A stretch of 64,000 bases of DNA from Staphylococcus delphini (GTDB lineage: Bacteria > Bacillota > Bacilli > Staphylococcales > Staphylococcaceae): the NCBI RefSeq assembly GCF_900636325.1, contig NZ_LR134263.1, forward strand, positions 1,736,001-1,800,000, in the 5' to 3' direction. The notes under the pieces are model-generated. The model saw only the letters and a list, made by a program, of their open reading frames with translations. It did no database searches and was not told the DNA's origin. The translations under genes were made by a program, and so were the position numbers. How positions within the stretch are numbered: the first letter of the stretch is position 1; each line of letters starts with the position of its first letter. Shown piece by piece: positions 17,925 to 28,712 of the stretch.

Positions 17925-18641
17925 TTATAGACGTTTTCGAATTGTCCGAAACTTTACTAAGCTACTTTTAAAATAATTTAAAGAATAGAGTATCGGCGTG
18001 CCGTCTTCTGTGTAGTGGACTTGTCTCAATAACATGAGCCCGTCTTGTGGGTCTGCTTCTAGTGCGTCTGAAATATAAGGTTCATAACTAATCGCTTCCA
18101 TTTCAGTTTCAGCATAAGCAATCGTTTGATGACTTTCAGCTTCAATTGCTTTTAAAATAGACGTTTGTTGATTATGCGTCCCAAAATGAGATAGTACGTT
18201 GGTCGTAACTTTATCTAAACAATAGACAACAGGTTGACTATTTGCAGTGCGGATACGTTCAATCACTGTAATGGTCGAATTCGGTTCTAACTGCATCACT
18301 TTACAGTCGTCGAGAGAAGCGATTTCTTCATCAAGACTTAAAAATACCGTTCCACTTTCATACCCTTTATCAGAAATCATCCGGCCAATGCTCATCAATT
18401 CGTCTAAAGGATAGAAAAAGGGTTGCGGAATTTTAACACGTGCGCCTTCTTCAAAATTTTGTGTAATAATTTGTTCAGTCACCAGTTCATGAATCGCCAC
18501 TTGGACATTGTCTGTAGTAACATTGAGTTGACGCGCAATGGTCAATAAACCTGGTAATGATTCACCAGGTTTAATGTTTTTGGCCTCTATTTCTTTAAGA
18601 ATCCATTCTTTTACAATATTAACGTCGGGATTTACGGACAT
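17925..18641 (-). CDS. GntR/HutC-family transcriptional regulator
   Basis: The N-terminal winged helix (residues 8-75; PGESLPGLLTIARQLNVTTD) is joined to a UTRA ligand-binding domain (about 85-235), making it a HutC-type GntR protein of 238 aa. It lies between spoIIIE and the ymf cluster, the place of ymfC in Bacillus. Ligand and targets cannot be read from the sequence. It starts 5 bases after spoIIIE ends, so it is probably co-transcribed with it. Confidence 0.85.
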   Translation of the reverse strand: MSVNPDVNIVKEWILKEIEAKNIKPGESLPGLLTIARQLNVTTDNVQVAIHELVTEQIITQNFEEGARVKIPQPFFYPLDELMSIGRMISDKGYESGTVFLSLDEEIASLDDCKVMQLEPNSTITVIERIRTANSQPVVYCLDKVTTNVLSHFGTHNQQTSILKAIEAESHQTIAYAETEMEAISYEPYISDALEADPQDGLMLLRQVHYTEDGTPILYSLNYFKSSLVKFRTIRKRL

Positions 18642-18646
18642 ATGGG

Positions 18647-21013
18647 TTACACCTCTCCATCATTTAAATCAACTAAAATCTGTCTCGGTTTACTGCCTTT
18701 TTGCGGGCCAATCACTTGATTACGTTCTAAATCATCCATAATTCTTGATGCACGATTATAACCAATTCTAAACTGGCGTTGAAGCAAAGACGTACTTGCT
18801 TTTTGTTGTTCAAGGACGAATAAATAAGCCTCGTTATAGAGTGGATCATCACTTTCACTATCTGTACTGCCTTCAGTTACAGCATCGGGTTCCATCTCTT
18901 TCACATAATTGGCCTTTTGTTGTGCCACGACGTAATCGACAATCGTTTGTACCTCTTGGTCACTTAAAAAGGCACCTTGGACACGTGTTCTCGTCGAACC
19001 GCCATTTTTAATGAAGAGCATATCTCCTTTACCTAGCAGTTTCTCAGCACCACCACTATCAATGATTGTACGAGAGTCTGTTTGCGAACTCACCGCAAAT
19101 GCGATACGAGATGGGATATTGTTCTTAATCAAGCCGGTAATGACGTCGACTGACGGACGTTGTGTTGCGATAATCAAATGAATCCCTGCAGCACGTGCCA
19201 TTTGTGTAATACGTGTAATGGCCGTTTCAACATCTTTACCTGCCACCATCATTAAGTCAGCTAACTCATCGACTATGACCACAATATAAGGTAATAACGC
19301 CTCTTTTTCTCCAAGCTCTTTATTTTTTCGCGTAATAAAGTCATTATAACCTTCGATATTTCGCGTCCCAGAATGTTGGAATAAATCGTAACGTCTTTCC
19401 ATTTCTGCCACAACTTTTTCAAGTGCTTGTGCAGCTTTGTGTGGATTGGTAACGACTGGTGTTAATAAATGCGGAATACCGTTGTACACATTTAATTCTA
19501 CCATTTTAGGGTCGATCATCATGAGCTTAACTTCATGTGGCTTAGCATTCAACAAAATACTCGTAATGATACCGTTAATACAAACCGACTTACCACTCCC
19601 TGTCGAACCTGCGACTAATAAATGCGGCATTTTATTCAGTTCTGCCGTAATCGGTTCACCTGAAATGTCTCGCCCTAATGCCACTTCTAATTTATTTTTA
19701 GCTGGGAATTTTTCATCCAATACTTCTTTTAACGTGACAATGGCAACCTTTTGATTCGGCACCTCAATTCCTACAGCCGATTTACCTGGAATAGGCGCTT
19801 CAATCCGAATATCTTGAGCTGCAAGTGCAAGTGCAATATCGTTATGCAAGTTGACAATACGGCTTACTTTAACCCCTTGTGCAGGTTGAACTTCATATTG
19901 TGTGACTGCTGGTCCGATTTTAATTTGGGTCACTTTCGCATCCACACCAAAATTTTTCATTGTCGTTTCGAGTAATTTCCCTTTGCGTTGAACTTCCGCT
20001 TTAGAGGTCGTTTGTTGATGTTTTGGTTCATTCAATAACGTCAATGGCGGGATTTTATATTGTTGATTTTCTGCTGCTCCAGCTTCAGCGATACTGCCTA
20101 CTGATTCATCGGTTTCTATATCCCCCCTCTGATCACTTGACGCCGCTTGATTACGCTGAGGTATATCAGGTTGAGGGGGTGGCGTTGGCCGTGTTTGCAT
20201 TGCTTGACTTTGTTTTTCCACTTCCGCTGATTGATGACCAAAAATTGGAATCGATGGATAATCAGTCGGTTCATCTTCTGGAAGGTTGACTTCAAGAAAG
20301 TCTGACACATCTTTCGGTTCTGCTTCACGTTGTTGTTCACGTGCCAATCTCTTCTGTTCTTTTTTCTCTTTTCTGGACATTCGGCGTTCAGATTGGTGTG
20401 TCTTTACCTTTTCATAAGATGCGGCTGTAGAATGTTTAAACTGTTCTAACCATATTTTGGCCACATCACGATGGCGCTTTTTCAGTAATAAAATACCACT
20501 AGAAATAAGTAACACCAGTGTAAGTAAGACGACACCAGCTAGTGAGACGAGTGGGAGTAAGAGATGTACCAAATAAAACCCGAATAAGCCTCCCCCAAAT
20601 TGCATATGTTCAGTCGCATCATAACTTTGAAAGACGTAAGTTAAAACAGGCTCACGTTTTGCTCTCGCACCACCTGTTGCCATAAAGTATATTTGTGCAA
20701 CAAACAAGAGCGCAACTTGTAAGACGATAGAACCCGTCAATCGTCGCGTTTTAGGTAATTTGCCATTATATGCGATAAAACCAATCGCTAATAAGAGTAA
20801 AAAGTATGTAAGATAACGTGTTAAACCAAATAAGTAATTTAAAAAGCTATCAATGGCAATTCCAACGAGGCCGAGTTGAAACACGCCTAACATGATGACA
20901 ATCACCATCACAATAGCGAGTATAAATCGAATAGGCGTATCGTTTTGTTTCTTTTTCGAAGTACGCTTTCTGTTGCGCGTCGTTTGGGATTTCCTTTTCT
21001 TGGTTTGCGCCAT
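18647..21013 (-). CDS. spoIIIE: SpoIIIE/FtsK-family DNA translocase
   Basis: Septal DNA pump that clears chromosomes from the division plane. About four to five N-terminal membrane helices (residues 28-185) are followed by a charged Q/E/P-rich linker. The RecA-like motor has Walker A GSTGSGKS (about 460) and Walker [12 protein letters not shown]-terminal gamma winged helix that reads KOPS/SRS-type sites follows ([20 protein letters not shown]). Length 788 aa. Staphylococci have two such motors; the copy next to rnjB and pnp is the one called SpoIIIE in S. aureus. FtsK is an acceptable alternative name. Confidence 0.94.
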   Translation of the reverse strand: MAQTKKRKSQTTRNRKRTSKKKQNDTPIRFILAIVMVIVIMLGVFQLGLVGIAIDSFLNYLFGLTRYLTYFLLLLAIGFIAYNGKLPKTRRLTGSIVLQVALLFVAQIYFMATGGARAKREPVLTYVFQSYDATEHMQFGGGLFGFYLVHLLLPLVSLAGVVLLTLVLLISSGILLLKKRHRDVAKIWLEQFKHSTAASYEKVKTHQSERRMSRKEKKEQKRLAREQQREAEPKDVSDFLEVNLPEDEPTDYPSIPIFGHQSAEVEKQSQAMQTRPTPPPQPDIPQRNQAASSDQRGDIETDESVGSIAEAGAAENQQYKIPPLTLLNEPKHQQTTSKAEVQRKGKLLETTMKNFGVDAKVTQIKIGPAVTQYEVQPAQGVKVSRIVNLHNDIALALAAQDIRIEAPIPGKSAVGIEVPNQKVAIVTLKEVLDEKFPAKNKLEVALGRDISGEPITAELNKMPHLLVAGSTGSGKSVCINGIITSILLNAKPHEVKLMMIDPKMVELNVYNGIPHLLTPVVTNPHKAAQALEKVVAEMERRYDLFQHSGTRNIEGYNDFITRKNKELGEKEALLPYIVVIVDELADLMMVAGKDVETAITRITQMARAAGIHLIIATQRPSVDVITGLIKNNIPSRIAFAVSSQTDSRTIIDSGGAEKLLGKGDMLFIKNGGSTRTRVQGAFLSDQEVQTIVDYVVAQQKANYVKEMEPDAVTEGSTDSESDDPLYNEAYLFVLEQQKASTSLLQRQFRIGYNRASRIMDDLERNQVIGPQKGSKPRQILVDLNDGEV

Positions 21014-21064
21014 GCTTCGTCACCTTCTACTTTCTAAAAATAATGTCATCCACCTGTATGATGA

Positions 21065-21120
21065 AAAAAGCGAATCTCCTCTTTAAAATGGCGTGCCTTT
21101 CAAAGAGTAAGATTCGTTTT
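21065..21120 (-). terminator. rnjB terminator
   Basis: Imperfect inverted repeat: AAAAGCGAATCTCCTCTTT region (21067-21084) against 21102-21119 (AAAGAGTAAGATTCG then TTTT). On the minus strand the stem is followed by TTTTTTC. It separates rnjB from spoIIIE. Confidence 0.75.
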
Positions 21121-21149
21121 CTTGTTTGAACTTCACACTGATTTTAAAA

Positions 21150-22823
21150 CTATATTTCTGAAATCACAGGAATAATCATCGGTCGTCTACGCGTACTTTC
21201 AAAGAGTAACTTACTCACTTGATCACGCATATTTTGTTTCATTTCAGACCATTCAATACGTTTTTCTTGCAATCCTGCTTCAACAATTTCACGCACTTTT
21301 TCTTCTGCTTCTTTCAATAACGCTTCACTTTCACGGACGTAAACAAAACCTCTCGATTGAATTTCAGGTCCGGCTGCAATTCTTCTATTTTTAGGATCCA
21401 ACGTAACGACAGCGATAAAAATACCATCTTCTGCAAGTAAATGACGATCACGTAACACAATATTACCGACATCGCCGACACCAATACCATCGATAAGTAC
21501 ATTACCTGCATTCACTTTTTCATTCAAGCTCATGTCTTGACCATCATAATGAATTACATCACCAGCTTCAGCTAAGAAAATCTTTTCTGGGTTCACTCCC
21601 GCTTCACTCGCTAATTTTGCATGTGCGATCTGCATTTTAAACTCACCTTGAATTGGAATGAAATATTCAGGTTTCATCATATTTAGCATGAGCTTTAACT
21701 CTTCCATACAACCGTGACTTGACGCATGAAGTTTTTTGTTGTTCGGGATAATGTGGGCGCCCGCACGAACAAGTTCATTTAACGTGTTACCGATAATCAC
21801 TTCCATATTGGCTGAAGCGGTAATCGCAAGAAATACAGAATCGCCTTTTTGGATGTTCATAATTTTATGTTTTTGACGTGCCATTTGACTTAATGCTTCA
21901 ACTGGTTCACCTTGCATCCCTGTCGCAATGATAATCACTTCATTTTTCGGATAATTTTCAACTTCGCTCATAGGAATTAATAGATCTTTTGGAATGTTGA
22001 AATAGCCCATCTTACGTGCAATACTAAATGAACTTTCTAATGAACGGCCTAAAAATGATACTTTTCTATTTAATCTATTGGCGATATTTAATACTTGTTG
22101 AATACGAATAAAGTTAGATGCATAACATGACACGATTAAACGACCTGTCACTTTCGCAAATGCATCAAACATGTGACTTTCAATGACATTTTCAGGGGTA
22201 TTGTAACCCGGCTTCTCAGCTTCAGTTGAATCACTCAATAACGCGAACACACCGTCTTCACCGAGTTCAGCCATTTTCTTCATGTCAGGTGCATAATGAC
22301 CGTGTAAACTTTGGTCGAATTTAAACTCACCTGTATACACGATTGCGCCGTATGACGTATGAATACATACACCTAAACTATCTGGAATACTGTGCGTCGT
22401 ATTAAAAAATGTAACGTTTACACCTTTAAAGCGCATGACAGATTCATTATTCACCACATAATAACGGATTTTTTTATTAATTTGACGTGCTTTTAAATTT
22501 TCTTTCACTAAACCAATCGTTAATTTAGAACCGTATACAGGTGCTTCCACTTGTTCTAAAATATATGAAACTGCCCCAATCGCATGCTCGTGACCGTGTG
22601 TTAAGAAAATCCCTTTTAATTTATGTTTGTTTTCTAATACATATTGAATGTCAGGAATGACGATATCAATCCCTAACATTTCATCTTCAGGAAACTTCAG
22701 TCCTGCATCCAGCATAAACATTTCATCGTCAACTTCGACGATATACATGTTTTTGGCGATTTCTCCTACGCCACCGAGGGGGATAATGCGTATGTCTTTA
22801 TTTTTCTTCTTTACTAAATTCAA
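21150..22823 (-). CDS. rnjB: Ribonuclease J2
   Basis: Metallo-beta-lactamase/beta-CASP RNase that partners RNase J1 in RNA decay and processing. The metal motif, HGHEDHIGG in J1 enzymes, reads HGHEHAIGA here. That pattern is typical of J2 subunits, which have weak activity and mainly structural roles. The frame is open upstream, but the TTG at 22823 follows AGGAGG and gives 557 aa, the staphylococcal J2 length. It lies downstream of pnp, as in S. aureus. Confidence 0.95.
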   Translation of the reverse strand: MNLVKKKNKDIRIIPLGGVGEIAKNMYIVEVDDEMFMLDAGLKFPEDEMLGIDIVIPDIQYVLENKHKLKGIFLTHGHEHAIGAVSYILEQVEAPVYGSKLTIGLVKENLKARQINKKIRYYVVNNESVMRFKGVNVTFFNTTHSIPDSLGVCIHTSYGAIVYTGEFKFDQSLHGHYAPDMKKMAELGEDGVFALLSDSTEAEKPGYNTPENVIESHMFDAFAKVTGRLIVSCYASNFIRIQQVLNIANRLNRKVSFLGRSLESSFSIARKMGYFNIPKDLLIPMSEVENYPKNEVIIIATGMQGEPVEALSQMARQKHKIMNIQKGDSVFLAITASANMEVIIGNTLNELVRAGAHIIPNNKKLHASSHGCMEELKLMLNMMKPEYFIPIQGEFKMQIAHAKLASEAGVNPEKIFLAEAGDVIHYDGQDMSLNEKVNAGNVLIDGIGVGDVGNIVLRDRHLLAEDGIFIAVVTLDPKNRRIAAGPEIQSRGFVYVRESEALLKEAEEKVREIVEAGLQEKRIEWSEMKQNMRDQVSKLLFESTRRRPMIIPVISEI

Positions 22824-22974
22824 AATTTTACCTCCTAATAAATATAGCCCGTCCATTTTACATTCATATTTTATTATAGTGGATAATGGAAACTCTGTAC
22901 ACTATTAAAGTATTTCGCGGAGGACAGGTTGAGGATTTTGTATACACGATAAATGATTGAGGTGACTGTACAAA

Positions 22975-23003
22975 TGATACATTTACATAAAAAATATGTA
23001 TCA
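22975..23003. repeat. Inverted repeat upstream of rnjB
   Basis: TGATACAT (22975-22982) and ATGTATCA (22996-23003) form perfect 8-bp arms with a 13-base AT-rich spacer. It lies about 150-180 bases before the rnjB start and 49 bases after the small membrane gene. It could be an operator or a weak terminator. Nothing else is evident between 22824 and 22974. Confidence 0.4.
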
Positions 23004-23051
23004 AAGTATTACGATTCGTCTTAAGCATTGGTTGCTATTTCAAAGCAATCC

Positions 23052-23213
23052 TCAATTCCGAGATGCATACCAAAAAAGTAACGCAATGATGACAAATGCA
23101 ATCACGTTATACATTACCACTATCGATTCAGAGTGCTGTATAAAATTCAGCAAAATCCCACCGAATAATAGGATAAGAATGAGCATCCCTGACAAAATGT
23201 TAATTTTCCTCAA
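23052..23213 (-). CDS. Candidate small two-helix membrane protein, 53 aa
   Basis: Between pnp and rnjB the minus strand holds a short frame ending at 23052. An ATG at 23231 gives 59 aa. The better start is the in-frame TTG at 23213, preceded by AGGAG 10 bases upstream, giving 53 aa. The product has two hydrophobic helices (LSGMLILILLFGGILLNFI and YNVIAFVIIALLFWY) split by a short polar turn, and a basic C-terminus (ASRN). I recognise no family. It is downstream of the pnp terminator, so it would need its own promoter or read-through. Confidence 0.5.
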   Translation of the reverse strand: MRKINILSGMLILILLFGGILLNFIQHSESIVVMYNVIAFVIIALLFWYASRN

Positions 23214-23250
23214 ACAGACCACGCTCCTCATAATTGTTTCTCACTATGCA

Positions 23251-23296
23251 AAAAACAGAAGTCAATGCTCATACGTCACATCTACTTCTGTTTTTT
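23251..23296. terminator. pnp terminator
   Basis: AAAAACAGAAGT (23251-23262) pairs with ACTTCTGTTTTTT (23284-23296) around a 21-base loop. A and T runs on both sides make it usable in either direction. It begins 34 bases after the pnp stop. Confidence 0.8.
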
Positions 23297-23329
23297 AAGT
23301 TCATCTATTCAAATATCATGTTTTTAATT

Positions 23330-25423
23330 TTAAAGCAACACTTTGTGAGAAGCGTTCACACGACCTTGTTTATCGATCTCAGTCACTTTGACTTTCAGTG
23401 TATCACCGATGTTTAACACATCTTCCACTTTATTAATGCGTTCGTTCGAAATTTGTGAAATGTGAACTAATGCATCTTTACCTGGGAACAGTTCAACAAA
23501 CGCACCGAATTTTTCAATACGTTTTACTTTCGCATCATACACTTGACCGACTTCTGCTTCACGCACGATACTTTCAATCCATGCACGGGCTTGATTGATC
23601 ATGTTTTGCTCAGTTGAACCGATGTAAACTGTACCATCTTGTTCGATATCAAGTTTAACACCTGTCGCATCAATGATTTCGTTGATTTGTTTACCACCTG
23701 GTCCGATGACATCGCGGATTTTTTCAGGTTTAATTTGCATGATTTCTACTTTAGGCGCATAAGCACTCAATTCTTTTCTTGGTTGGTCAATCGTTTGCAT
23801 CATATGCTCTAAAATAGCTAAACGACCTTTACGCGCTTGTTCTAACGCTTCTTCAATGACCTCTTTCGTTAAGCCATCGATTTTAATGTCCATTTGAATC
23901 GCAGTAATCCCTTCAGTCGTACCTGCAACTTTGAAGTCCATATCGCCAAGCGCATCTTCCATACCTTGAATATCTGTTAAAATCGTATAGCTTTCTTCGC
24001 GCGTCACAAGACCCATCGCAATCCCTGCAACCGGTGCTTTAATCGGCACACCCGCATCCATTAACGCTAAAGTTGAACCACAGATAGACGCTTGTGATGA
24101 AGAACCGTTAGACTCTAGCACTTCACTAACGATACGCACTGTGTAAGGGAACGTCTTCTCATCTGGAATAATGTATTTTAATGCACGCTCACCTAACGCA
24201 CCGTGACCAATTTCACGACGACCTGGTGCACGTACCGGACCTGTCTCACCTACTGAGAAGTTCGGGAAGTTGTAGTGATGCATGAAGCGTTTGTGCTCTT
24301 CTTCACCTAAACCATCGATAATTTGATATTCAGAAATAGAACCTAACGTTAACACTGACAAGGCTTGAGTTTGTCCACGTGTAAACAATCCTGAACCGTG
24401 TGCACGTGGTAATAAGCCCACTTCTGATGATAATGGACGGATTTCGTCAGGTTTACGACCGTCTGGACGAATTTTTTCATCCGCAATTAAACGGCGCACT
24501 TCATCTTTAATTAACGTATTAATAATGGTGCCAACTTCTTTTAATAACGCTTCATTTTCAGGATCTTCTTCGTTTTCAAAGTTCGCTAAAATACGTTCTT
24601 TAATCGCATCAAGATTCGCGTCACGCTCTTGTTTGTCGAACGTTTGAATCGCACCATTCAAGTTCTCATCTTTTGTCATTTGCGTCACTGAATCGATGAG
24701 TGTTTGATTTTTCTCTTCAGGAATAAATTCACGTTTTTCAGGCTGTAAATGCGCAATAATTTCTTCTTGGAATGCACATAAACGTTTGATTTCTTCATGG
24801 CCAAATAAAATCGCTTCTAACATTTCTGCTTCAGTAATTTCACTCGCACCCGCTTCAACCATGTTCACCGCATCTTTATGACCGGCTACTTCTAAATCAA
24901 GACGTGACTTTTCGCGTTGTTCTAAATTCGGGTTAATGACATATTCGCCATCAACATAGCCGACATTCACACCCGCAATTGGGCCTTGGAATGGAATATC
25001 TGATACACTTAACGCCATTGATGAACCGATCATCGCTGCCATTTCAGGTGAACAGTTAGGATCCGCACTCAATACAGTATTAATGATTTGGACATCATGA
25101 CGATAGCCATCTGGGAATAATGGACGGATAGGACGGTCAATTAAACGTGCAGTCAATGTCGCTTCATCACCTGGACGTCCTTCACGCTTTTTGAAACCAC
25201 CTGGAATTTTACCCGCGGCATACATTTTTTCCTCATAGTTGACAGTTAATGGGAAAAAGTCGCCATCACGTGGTTCTTTTGATGCTGTCGCTGTAGATAA
25301 GACAACTGTGTCTCCGTAGCGTACGAGTACAGCACCATTCGCTTGTTTTGCGAGTTGTCCTGTTTCTATTGTTAACGGCTGGTTTGCCCATTCCGTCTTA
25401 AAAACCTTCTTTTCTTGAGACAT
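23330..25423 (-). CDS. pnp: Polynucleotide phosphorylase
   Basis: Phosphorolytic 3'-5' exoribonuclease and component of the RNA degradation machinery. Two RNase PH-like domains are visible (first about 10-220, second about 315-540, with [18 protein letters not shown]). A KH domain ([16 protein letters not shown], about 560-615) and a C-terminal S1 domain ([19 protein letters not shown]) follow. At 697 aa it is one residue short of the S. aureus length I recall. It is downstream of rpsO with a terminator between them. Confidence 0.97.
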   Translation of the reverse strand: MSQEKKVFKTEWANQPLTIETGQLAKQANGAVLVRYGDTVVLSTATASKEPRDGDFFPLTVNYEEKMYAAGKIPGGFKKREGRPGDEATLTARLIDRPIRPLFPDGYRHDVQIINTVLSADPNCSPEMAAMIGSSMALSVSDIPFQGPIAGVNVGYVDGEYVINPNLEQREKSRLDLEVAGHKDAVNMVEAGASEITEAEMLEAILFGHEEIKRLCAFQEEIIAHLQPEKREFIPEEKNQTLIDSVTQMTKDENLNGAIQTFDKQERDANLDAIKERILANFENEEDPENEALLKEVGTIINTLIKDEVRRLIADEKIRPDGRKPDEIRPLSSEVGLLPRAHGSGLFTRGQTQALSVLTLGSISEYQIIDGLGEEEHKRFMHHYNFPNFSVGETGPVRAPGRREIGHGALGERALKYIIPDEKTFPYTVRIVSEVLESNGSSSQASICGSTLALMDAGVPIKAPVAGIAMGLVTREESYTILTDIQGMEDALGDMDFKVAGTTEGITAIQMDIKIDGLTKEVIEEALEQARKGRLAILEHMMQTIDQPRKELSAYAPKVEIMQIKPEKIRDVIGPGGKQINEIIDATGVKLDIEQDGTVYIGSTEQNMINQARAWIESIVREAEVGQVYDAKVKRIEKFGAFVELFPGKDALVHISQISNERINKVEDVLNIGDTLKVKVTEIDKQGRVNASHKVLL

Positions 25424-25511
25424 TATAAATCTCCTCTCCTACCTCTTTAAACATTTCGTAGCCTTTTACATTTCAATTATATCTTACATAATCATCTTTT
25501 AATAGTTAAAA

Positions 25512-25545
25512 AAGGAGCCGGATACGATAAATGTCCCAGCTCCTT
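25512..25545 (-). terminator. rpsO terminator/attenuator before pnp
   Basis: AAGGAGC and GCTCCTT (25512-25518 and 25539-25545) form the stem. On the minus strand it is followed by TTTTTTAACT. It lies 37 bases after rpsO and about 90 bases before pnp, so it may limit read-through from rpsO into pnp. Confidence 0.75.
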
Positions 25546-25581
25546 CCTGTAATGCCACTAGTACGTGCGCAATAATTAAAA

Positions 25582-25851
25582 TTAACGACGGATACCTAAT
25601 GACTTGATTAATTCACGGTAACGTTGGATGTCTTTGTCACGTAAGTAGTTTAATAAGTGACGACGACGTCCTACCATTTTTAATAAACCACGACGTGAAT
25701 GGTGGTCTTTTTTGTGAATACGTAAGTGATCGTTTAATGCAGTGATTTCTGCAGTTAACACAGCGATTTGAACTTCTGGTGAACCAGTGTCAGTTTCGTG
25801 TGTACGGTATTCTTTGATTAATTCGTTTTTACGTTCTTGTGAAATTGCCAT
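25582..25851 (-). CDS. rpsO: 30S ribosomal protein S15
   Basis: 89 aa with the classic S15 pattern: [18 protein letters not shown], the [22 protein letters not shown] rRNA-binding block (in pieces around residues 38-62), and [11 protein letters not shown] near the end. It binds the 16S rRNA three-way junction early in assembly. It follows ribF and has a structured leader (25882-25928). Confidence 0.98.
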   Translation of the reverse strand: MAISQERKNELIKEYRTHETDTGSPEVQIAVLTAEITALNDHLRIHKKDHHSRRGLLKMVGRRRHLLNYLRDKDIQRYRELIKSLGIRR

Positions 25852-25881
25852 TTGTCAATTTCCTCCTTTAAATTTTTCGTG

Positions 25882-25928
25882 CCTTTATCTGAGTCAGGCG
25901 TCGGAGTTTCAACCTACCAAGATAAAGG
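25882..25928 (-). promoter_or_regulatory. Structured rpsO leader, candidate S15 autoregulatory site
   Basis: CCTTTATCT (25882-25890) and AGATAAAGG (25920-25928) form a perfect 9-bp closing stem around a GC-richer 29-base interior, about 20 bases before the rpsO ribosome site. It is not followed by a T run on the minus strand, so it does not look like a ribF terminator. S15 represses its own mRNA through leader structures in several bacteria. That function here is inference. Confidence 0.55.
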
Positions 25929-25951
25929 TCGTGTGCTAATCTTTATTAGAC

Positions 25952-26923
25952 TTATACATTATATGATACATCGTCACCAAAATCAACCGCTAATAAATGT
26001 TTGGCGCGTGCTTTGTCATCGTTCATTTGCGCAACAAGTGGGTCAATCCCATCGAATTTCAACTCTGGTCGGATGTAGTGGTGCCAATAAATTGTGACAC
26101 GTTCGCCATAAATATTTTCCGCAAAATCAAAAATATTCACTTCAATGACAGCTTGTGGTAAATCATCGTGGAACGTCGGCTTCACACCAATGTTCGCGAC
26201 ACCACGATAAATATGATCACTTGAACCAATCGTCATACTGACCGCATAAACACCGAGCGTTGGCCAAACATAGTCATCACTAGGTTCAATATTCGCTGTC
26301 GGGAAACCAATCGTACGACCGCGCTTTTCCCCTTGTACGACAGTTCCTTTCATACGGTAACGGTAACCTAATTGTTCGTTCGCTTTCGCAAGATGACCTG
26401 TTTTCAATGCTTCACGAATCGCAGTTGTTGAAATTTTTTCACGATTCAAATCTTGCTTGCCAATTGTGATACTTTCAAATTGATCTTGATATTCTTGAAG
26501 CATCGCCATATTTCCTTTGCCATACTTACCAAATGTAAAATCAAACCCAGCAATAATGACACGGGCATGATTTTTCACTAAATAGTCTTGCACAAATTCA
26601 TCAGGTGTCACTTCCGCAAATCGTGAAGAAAAATTCACAACAAGACAATAATCAATATTTTGTTCGCCTAATAATTCAATTTTATCATCTAACGGCGTAA
26701 TATAAGTCGTGCGTTTTTGTTTAGGATTTAACACGACTGACGGATGTGGGTCAAAAGTCATGACCGCTTTCTTCAGATCCTTCTCCTTTGCCACCCGATC
26801 TAATTCATCAAATAATGCTTGATGCCCTCTGTGTAGCCCATCGAAAAAGCCAAGAGCCATCGCTACATCCTCTTGAATATATTGTTCAGCTTGAATAGGA
26901 TGTGTAATTTCGATAACTTCCAT
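25952..26923 (-). CDS. ribF: Bifunctional riboflavin kinase / FAD synthetase
   Basis: Makes FMN and FAD from riboflavin. The N-terminal nucleotidyltransferase domain has GFFDGLHRGHQALF; the C-terminal kinase has RYRMKGTVVQGEKRGRTIGF-type sequence followed by PTANI. The start is the ATG at 26923, 8 bases after AGGAG; a TTG two codons upstream sits too close to the ribosome site. 323 aa. It lies between truB and rpsO, the usual Firmicutes order. Confidence 0.97.
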   Translation of the reverse strand: MEVIEITHPIQAEQYIQEDVAMALGFFDGLHRGHQALFDELDRVAKEKDLKKAVMTFDPHPSVVLNPKQKRTTYITPLDDKIELLGEQNIDYCLVVNFSSRFAEVTPDEFVQDYLVKNHARVIIAGFDFTFGKYGKGNMAMLQEYQDQFESITIGKQDLNREKISTTAIREALKTGHLAKANEQLGYRYRMKGTVVQGEKRGRTIGFPTANIEPSDDYVWPTLGVYAVSMTIGSSDHIYRGVANIGVKPTFHDDLPQAVIEVNIFDFAENIYGERVTIYWHHYIRPELKFDGIDPLVAQMNDDKARAKHLLAVDFGDDVSYNV

Positions 26924-26937
26924 AACCAAGTCTCCTT

Positions 26938-27855
26938 TTAATTAAATACCTTTTTCGGTTTAATTTCATCTTGTCGTGATGGATGTACTTCATAAATTGC
27001 TAATACATCGTCATTGTCACTATCAATCATGACAAGTTGCTGCTCAAATGGAACATTAAAATAACCTTGAGCAAACTTTTGTCCATTCTTTATCTTTATT
27101 TTATCACTTTCATTTTGAACATGGAAAGATGGAAGTCCTTTCAAGCCGTATGCAAGTGGTAATAATTGATTTTGGAGTGTGTCATCAAGATGCGCTTGTT
27201 CAATCGATGCTAAGGTGAGTGCCTGGTTTAAACTGAAGCCACCACTCATCGTGCGCGTGAGCAATGACATATGCGCTGGTACATGAAGTGCACGGCCAAT
27301 ATCCGTTGCGAGTGTGCGTATATACGTCCCTTTGCCACAAGTCACTTCTATTGAAAAACGTGCAGTGTCATTTTCAAAAACTAAGTCCGAAATCCGTGCA
27401 ATGTGCGAAATATGAATTTGACGTGCCGGACGTTCCACCGTTTCACCATTGCGTGCGTATTCATACAATTTTTTACCGTTCACTTTTACAGACGAATACA
27501 TTGGTGGAATTTGCGTTGTCCACCCTTTAAATGCGTGTAACACTGCATCGACTTGATGGGCATCGAATTGGTCAGCTGTAACGATTTCACGCGCCAAGAC
27601 GTCACCCGTTTGATCTTCTGTCGTCGTTGAAAAACCTAACGTCACTTCAGCGCGATACGTTTTACCCATTTCCATCACATAATCGCTCACTTTTGTCGCT
27701 TGACCGATACAAATAGGAAGGACGCCATCCACTTCAGGATCTAATGTCCCTGTATGGCCTATTTTTTTCGTCTTTAAAATTTTGCGCAATTTAAAAACGA
27801 CATCGTGGCTCGTCAATCCTCGTTCTTTATAGACAGGTAAAATACCATGATACAT
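26938..27855 (-). CDS. truB: tRNA pseudouridine-55 synthase
   Basis: Forms Psi55 in the T-loop of tRNAs. The catalytic Asp lies in [15 protein letters not shown] (about residue 40), and further motifs include [14 protein letters not shown] and [15 protein letters not shown]. 305 aa. AGGAG lies 9 bases before the ATG. It is downstream of rbfA and 15 bases upstream of ribF. Confidence 0.97.
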   Translation of the reverse strand: MYHGILPVYKERGLTSHDVVFKLRKILKTKKIGHTGTLDPEVDGVLPICIGQATKVSDYVMEMGKTYRAEVTLGFSTTTEDQTGDVLAREIVTADQFDAHQVDAVLHAFKGWTTQIPPMYSSVKVNGKKLYEYARNGETVERPARQIHISHIARISDLVFENDTARFSIEVTCGKGTYIRTLATDIGRALHVPAHMSLLTRTMSGGFSLNQALTLASIEQAHLDDTLQNQLLPLAYGLKGLPSFHVQNESDKIKIKNGQKFAQGYFNVPFEQQLVMIDSDNDDVLAIYEVHPSRQDEIKPKKVFN

Positions 27856-27939
27856 CCACCAACACTCCTTTTCATAAAATAAGCTAGACTACGTGGACTC
27901 TACAATTGCAGATCATCTCACGCACTCTAGCACACATTG

Positions 27940-28284
27940 TTAGTCGTTATGATTTAAATCTTGAATCAATCGTTCGATACGGTTCCCATATTCAATCGAT
28001 TCATCATATTCAAATTGCAAATCAGGGACAATTCTAAGTCGCATACGCTGACCAATTTCAGATTTAATGAACCCTTTTGCCTTTTCAAGACCTTTGAATG
28101 TATTTTCGCGTTCTTTATCACTACCAAGTACTGTTAAATAAACCTTTGCTAATGATAAATCGTTAGTTGGCTGTACATCTGTAATCGTTAGAAAACCGAC
28201 TCTTGGATCTTTTAATTTGTTATTAATAATATCCATTAATTCTTTTTTCATTTGTTCGCCAACACGTTCTGCACGCATATTCAT
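27940..28284 (-). CDS. rbfA: Ribosome-binding factor A
   Basis: Small KH-fold protein (114 aa) needed for 30S maturation and 16S rRNA 5' end processing. Typical segments are [15 protein letters not shown] and [25 protein letters not shown] lies 8 bases before the ATG. In other staphylococci infB is directly upstream; here about 10 kb of accessory DNA intervenes, so rbfA-truB-ribF must rely on a promoter in or near 28285-28463. Confidence 0.97.
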   Translation of the reverse strand: MNMRAERVGEQMKKELMDIINNKLKDPRVGFLTITDVQPTNDLSLAKVYLTVLGSDKERENTFKGLEKAKGFIKSEIGQRMRLRIVPDLQFEYDESIEYGNRIERLIQDLNHND

Positions 28285-28463
28285 ATCATGTGCCTCCTTT
28301 CAACATAGTGTCGTAGCATTATCCTCAATACATCATTATAAAGGAGAGGAGGAAGAGGCGTCAATGAAACTGTGTGCGAAAGATGATTTGTTTGCATTCA
28401 TTTTCAAAAGACGCTGTGGAAAGTGTATTTTGCTTGTTAACAATTGTCATTTTACCTGTGCAA

Positions 28464-28662
28464 TGCTTGTATTTATGTCAAGCACATGCTATGATTAAAA
28501 AAAGAAAAAACTCCTAACCAACTTTCTTAGGGGTGATTAGGAGCTAAAAACATAGCAACATATAAGTGCGTTCAGGCTCGACATATGTTTTACTATTACA
28601 GCCTATTTTTAGGTACCCTCGTTATCTCACAAATAACGGGGGGTTATTTTTTGTCTTTTTAT
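28464..28662 (+). ncRNA. Fst/par-type antitoxin RNA locus, copy 1 (no toxin)
   Basis: This segment is nearly identical to the antitoxin half of the locus at 32691-32890. It has TTGTAT (28467-28472), 17 bases, TATGAT (28490-28495), so transcription would start near 28502. A 5' hairpin (CTCCTAA 28511-28517 with TTAGGAG 28537-28543) follows, then the interaction segment with CATATGT and CTATTACA. The terminator pairs CCCTCGTTAT with ATAACGGGGG (28616-28642), followed by T runs. The toxin frame on the other strand is lost: homology stops at 28662, 10 bases before the PTS terminator. 28285-28463 holds no gene I can see. Confidence 0.65.
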
Positions 28663-28673
28663 TTTGATGTTAA

Positions 28674-28705
28674 AAAAAGAGCTGAGTCATAACTCAGCTC
28701 TTTTT
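28674..28705. terminator. Terminator of the PTS operon
   Basis: Perfect 14-bp inverted repeat (28674-28687 and 28692-28705) with a 4-base loop and A/T runs on both sides, directly after the IIA gene. It also faces the copy 1 antitoxin RNA, so it can stop both. Confidence 0.93.
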
Positions 28706-28712
28706 CCTTTTA

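Noticed and set aside
21150..22823. Damaged active site in an RNase J suggesting a pseudogene
   Set aside because: The HGHEHAIGA form is normal for RNase J2 subunits, and the reading frame is full length.
22996..23298. 100-codon plus-strand frame between rnjB and pnp
   Set aside because: It spans the pnp terminator and lies opposite the more plausible small membrane frame; no ribosome site.
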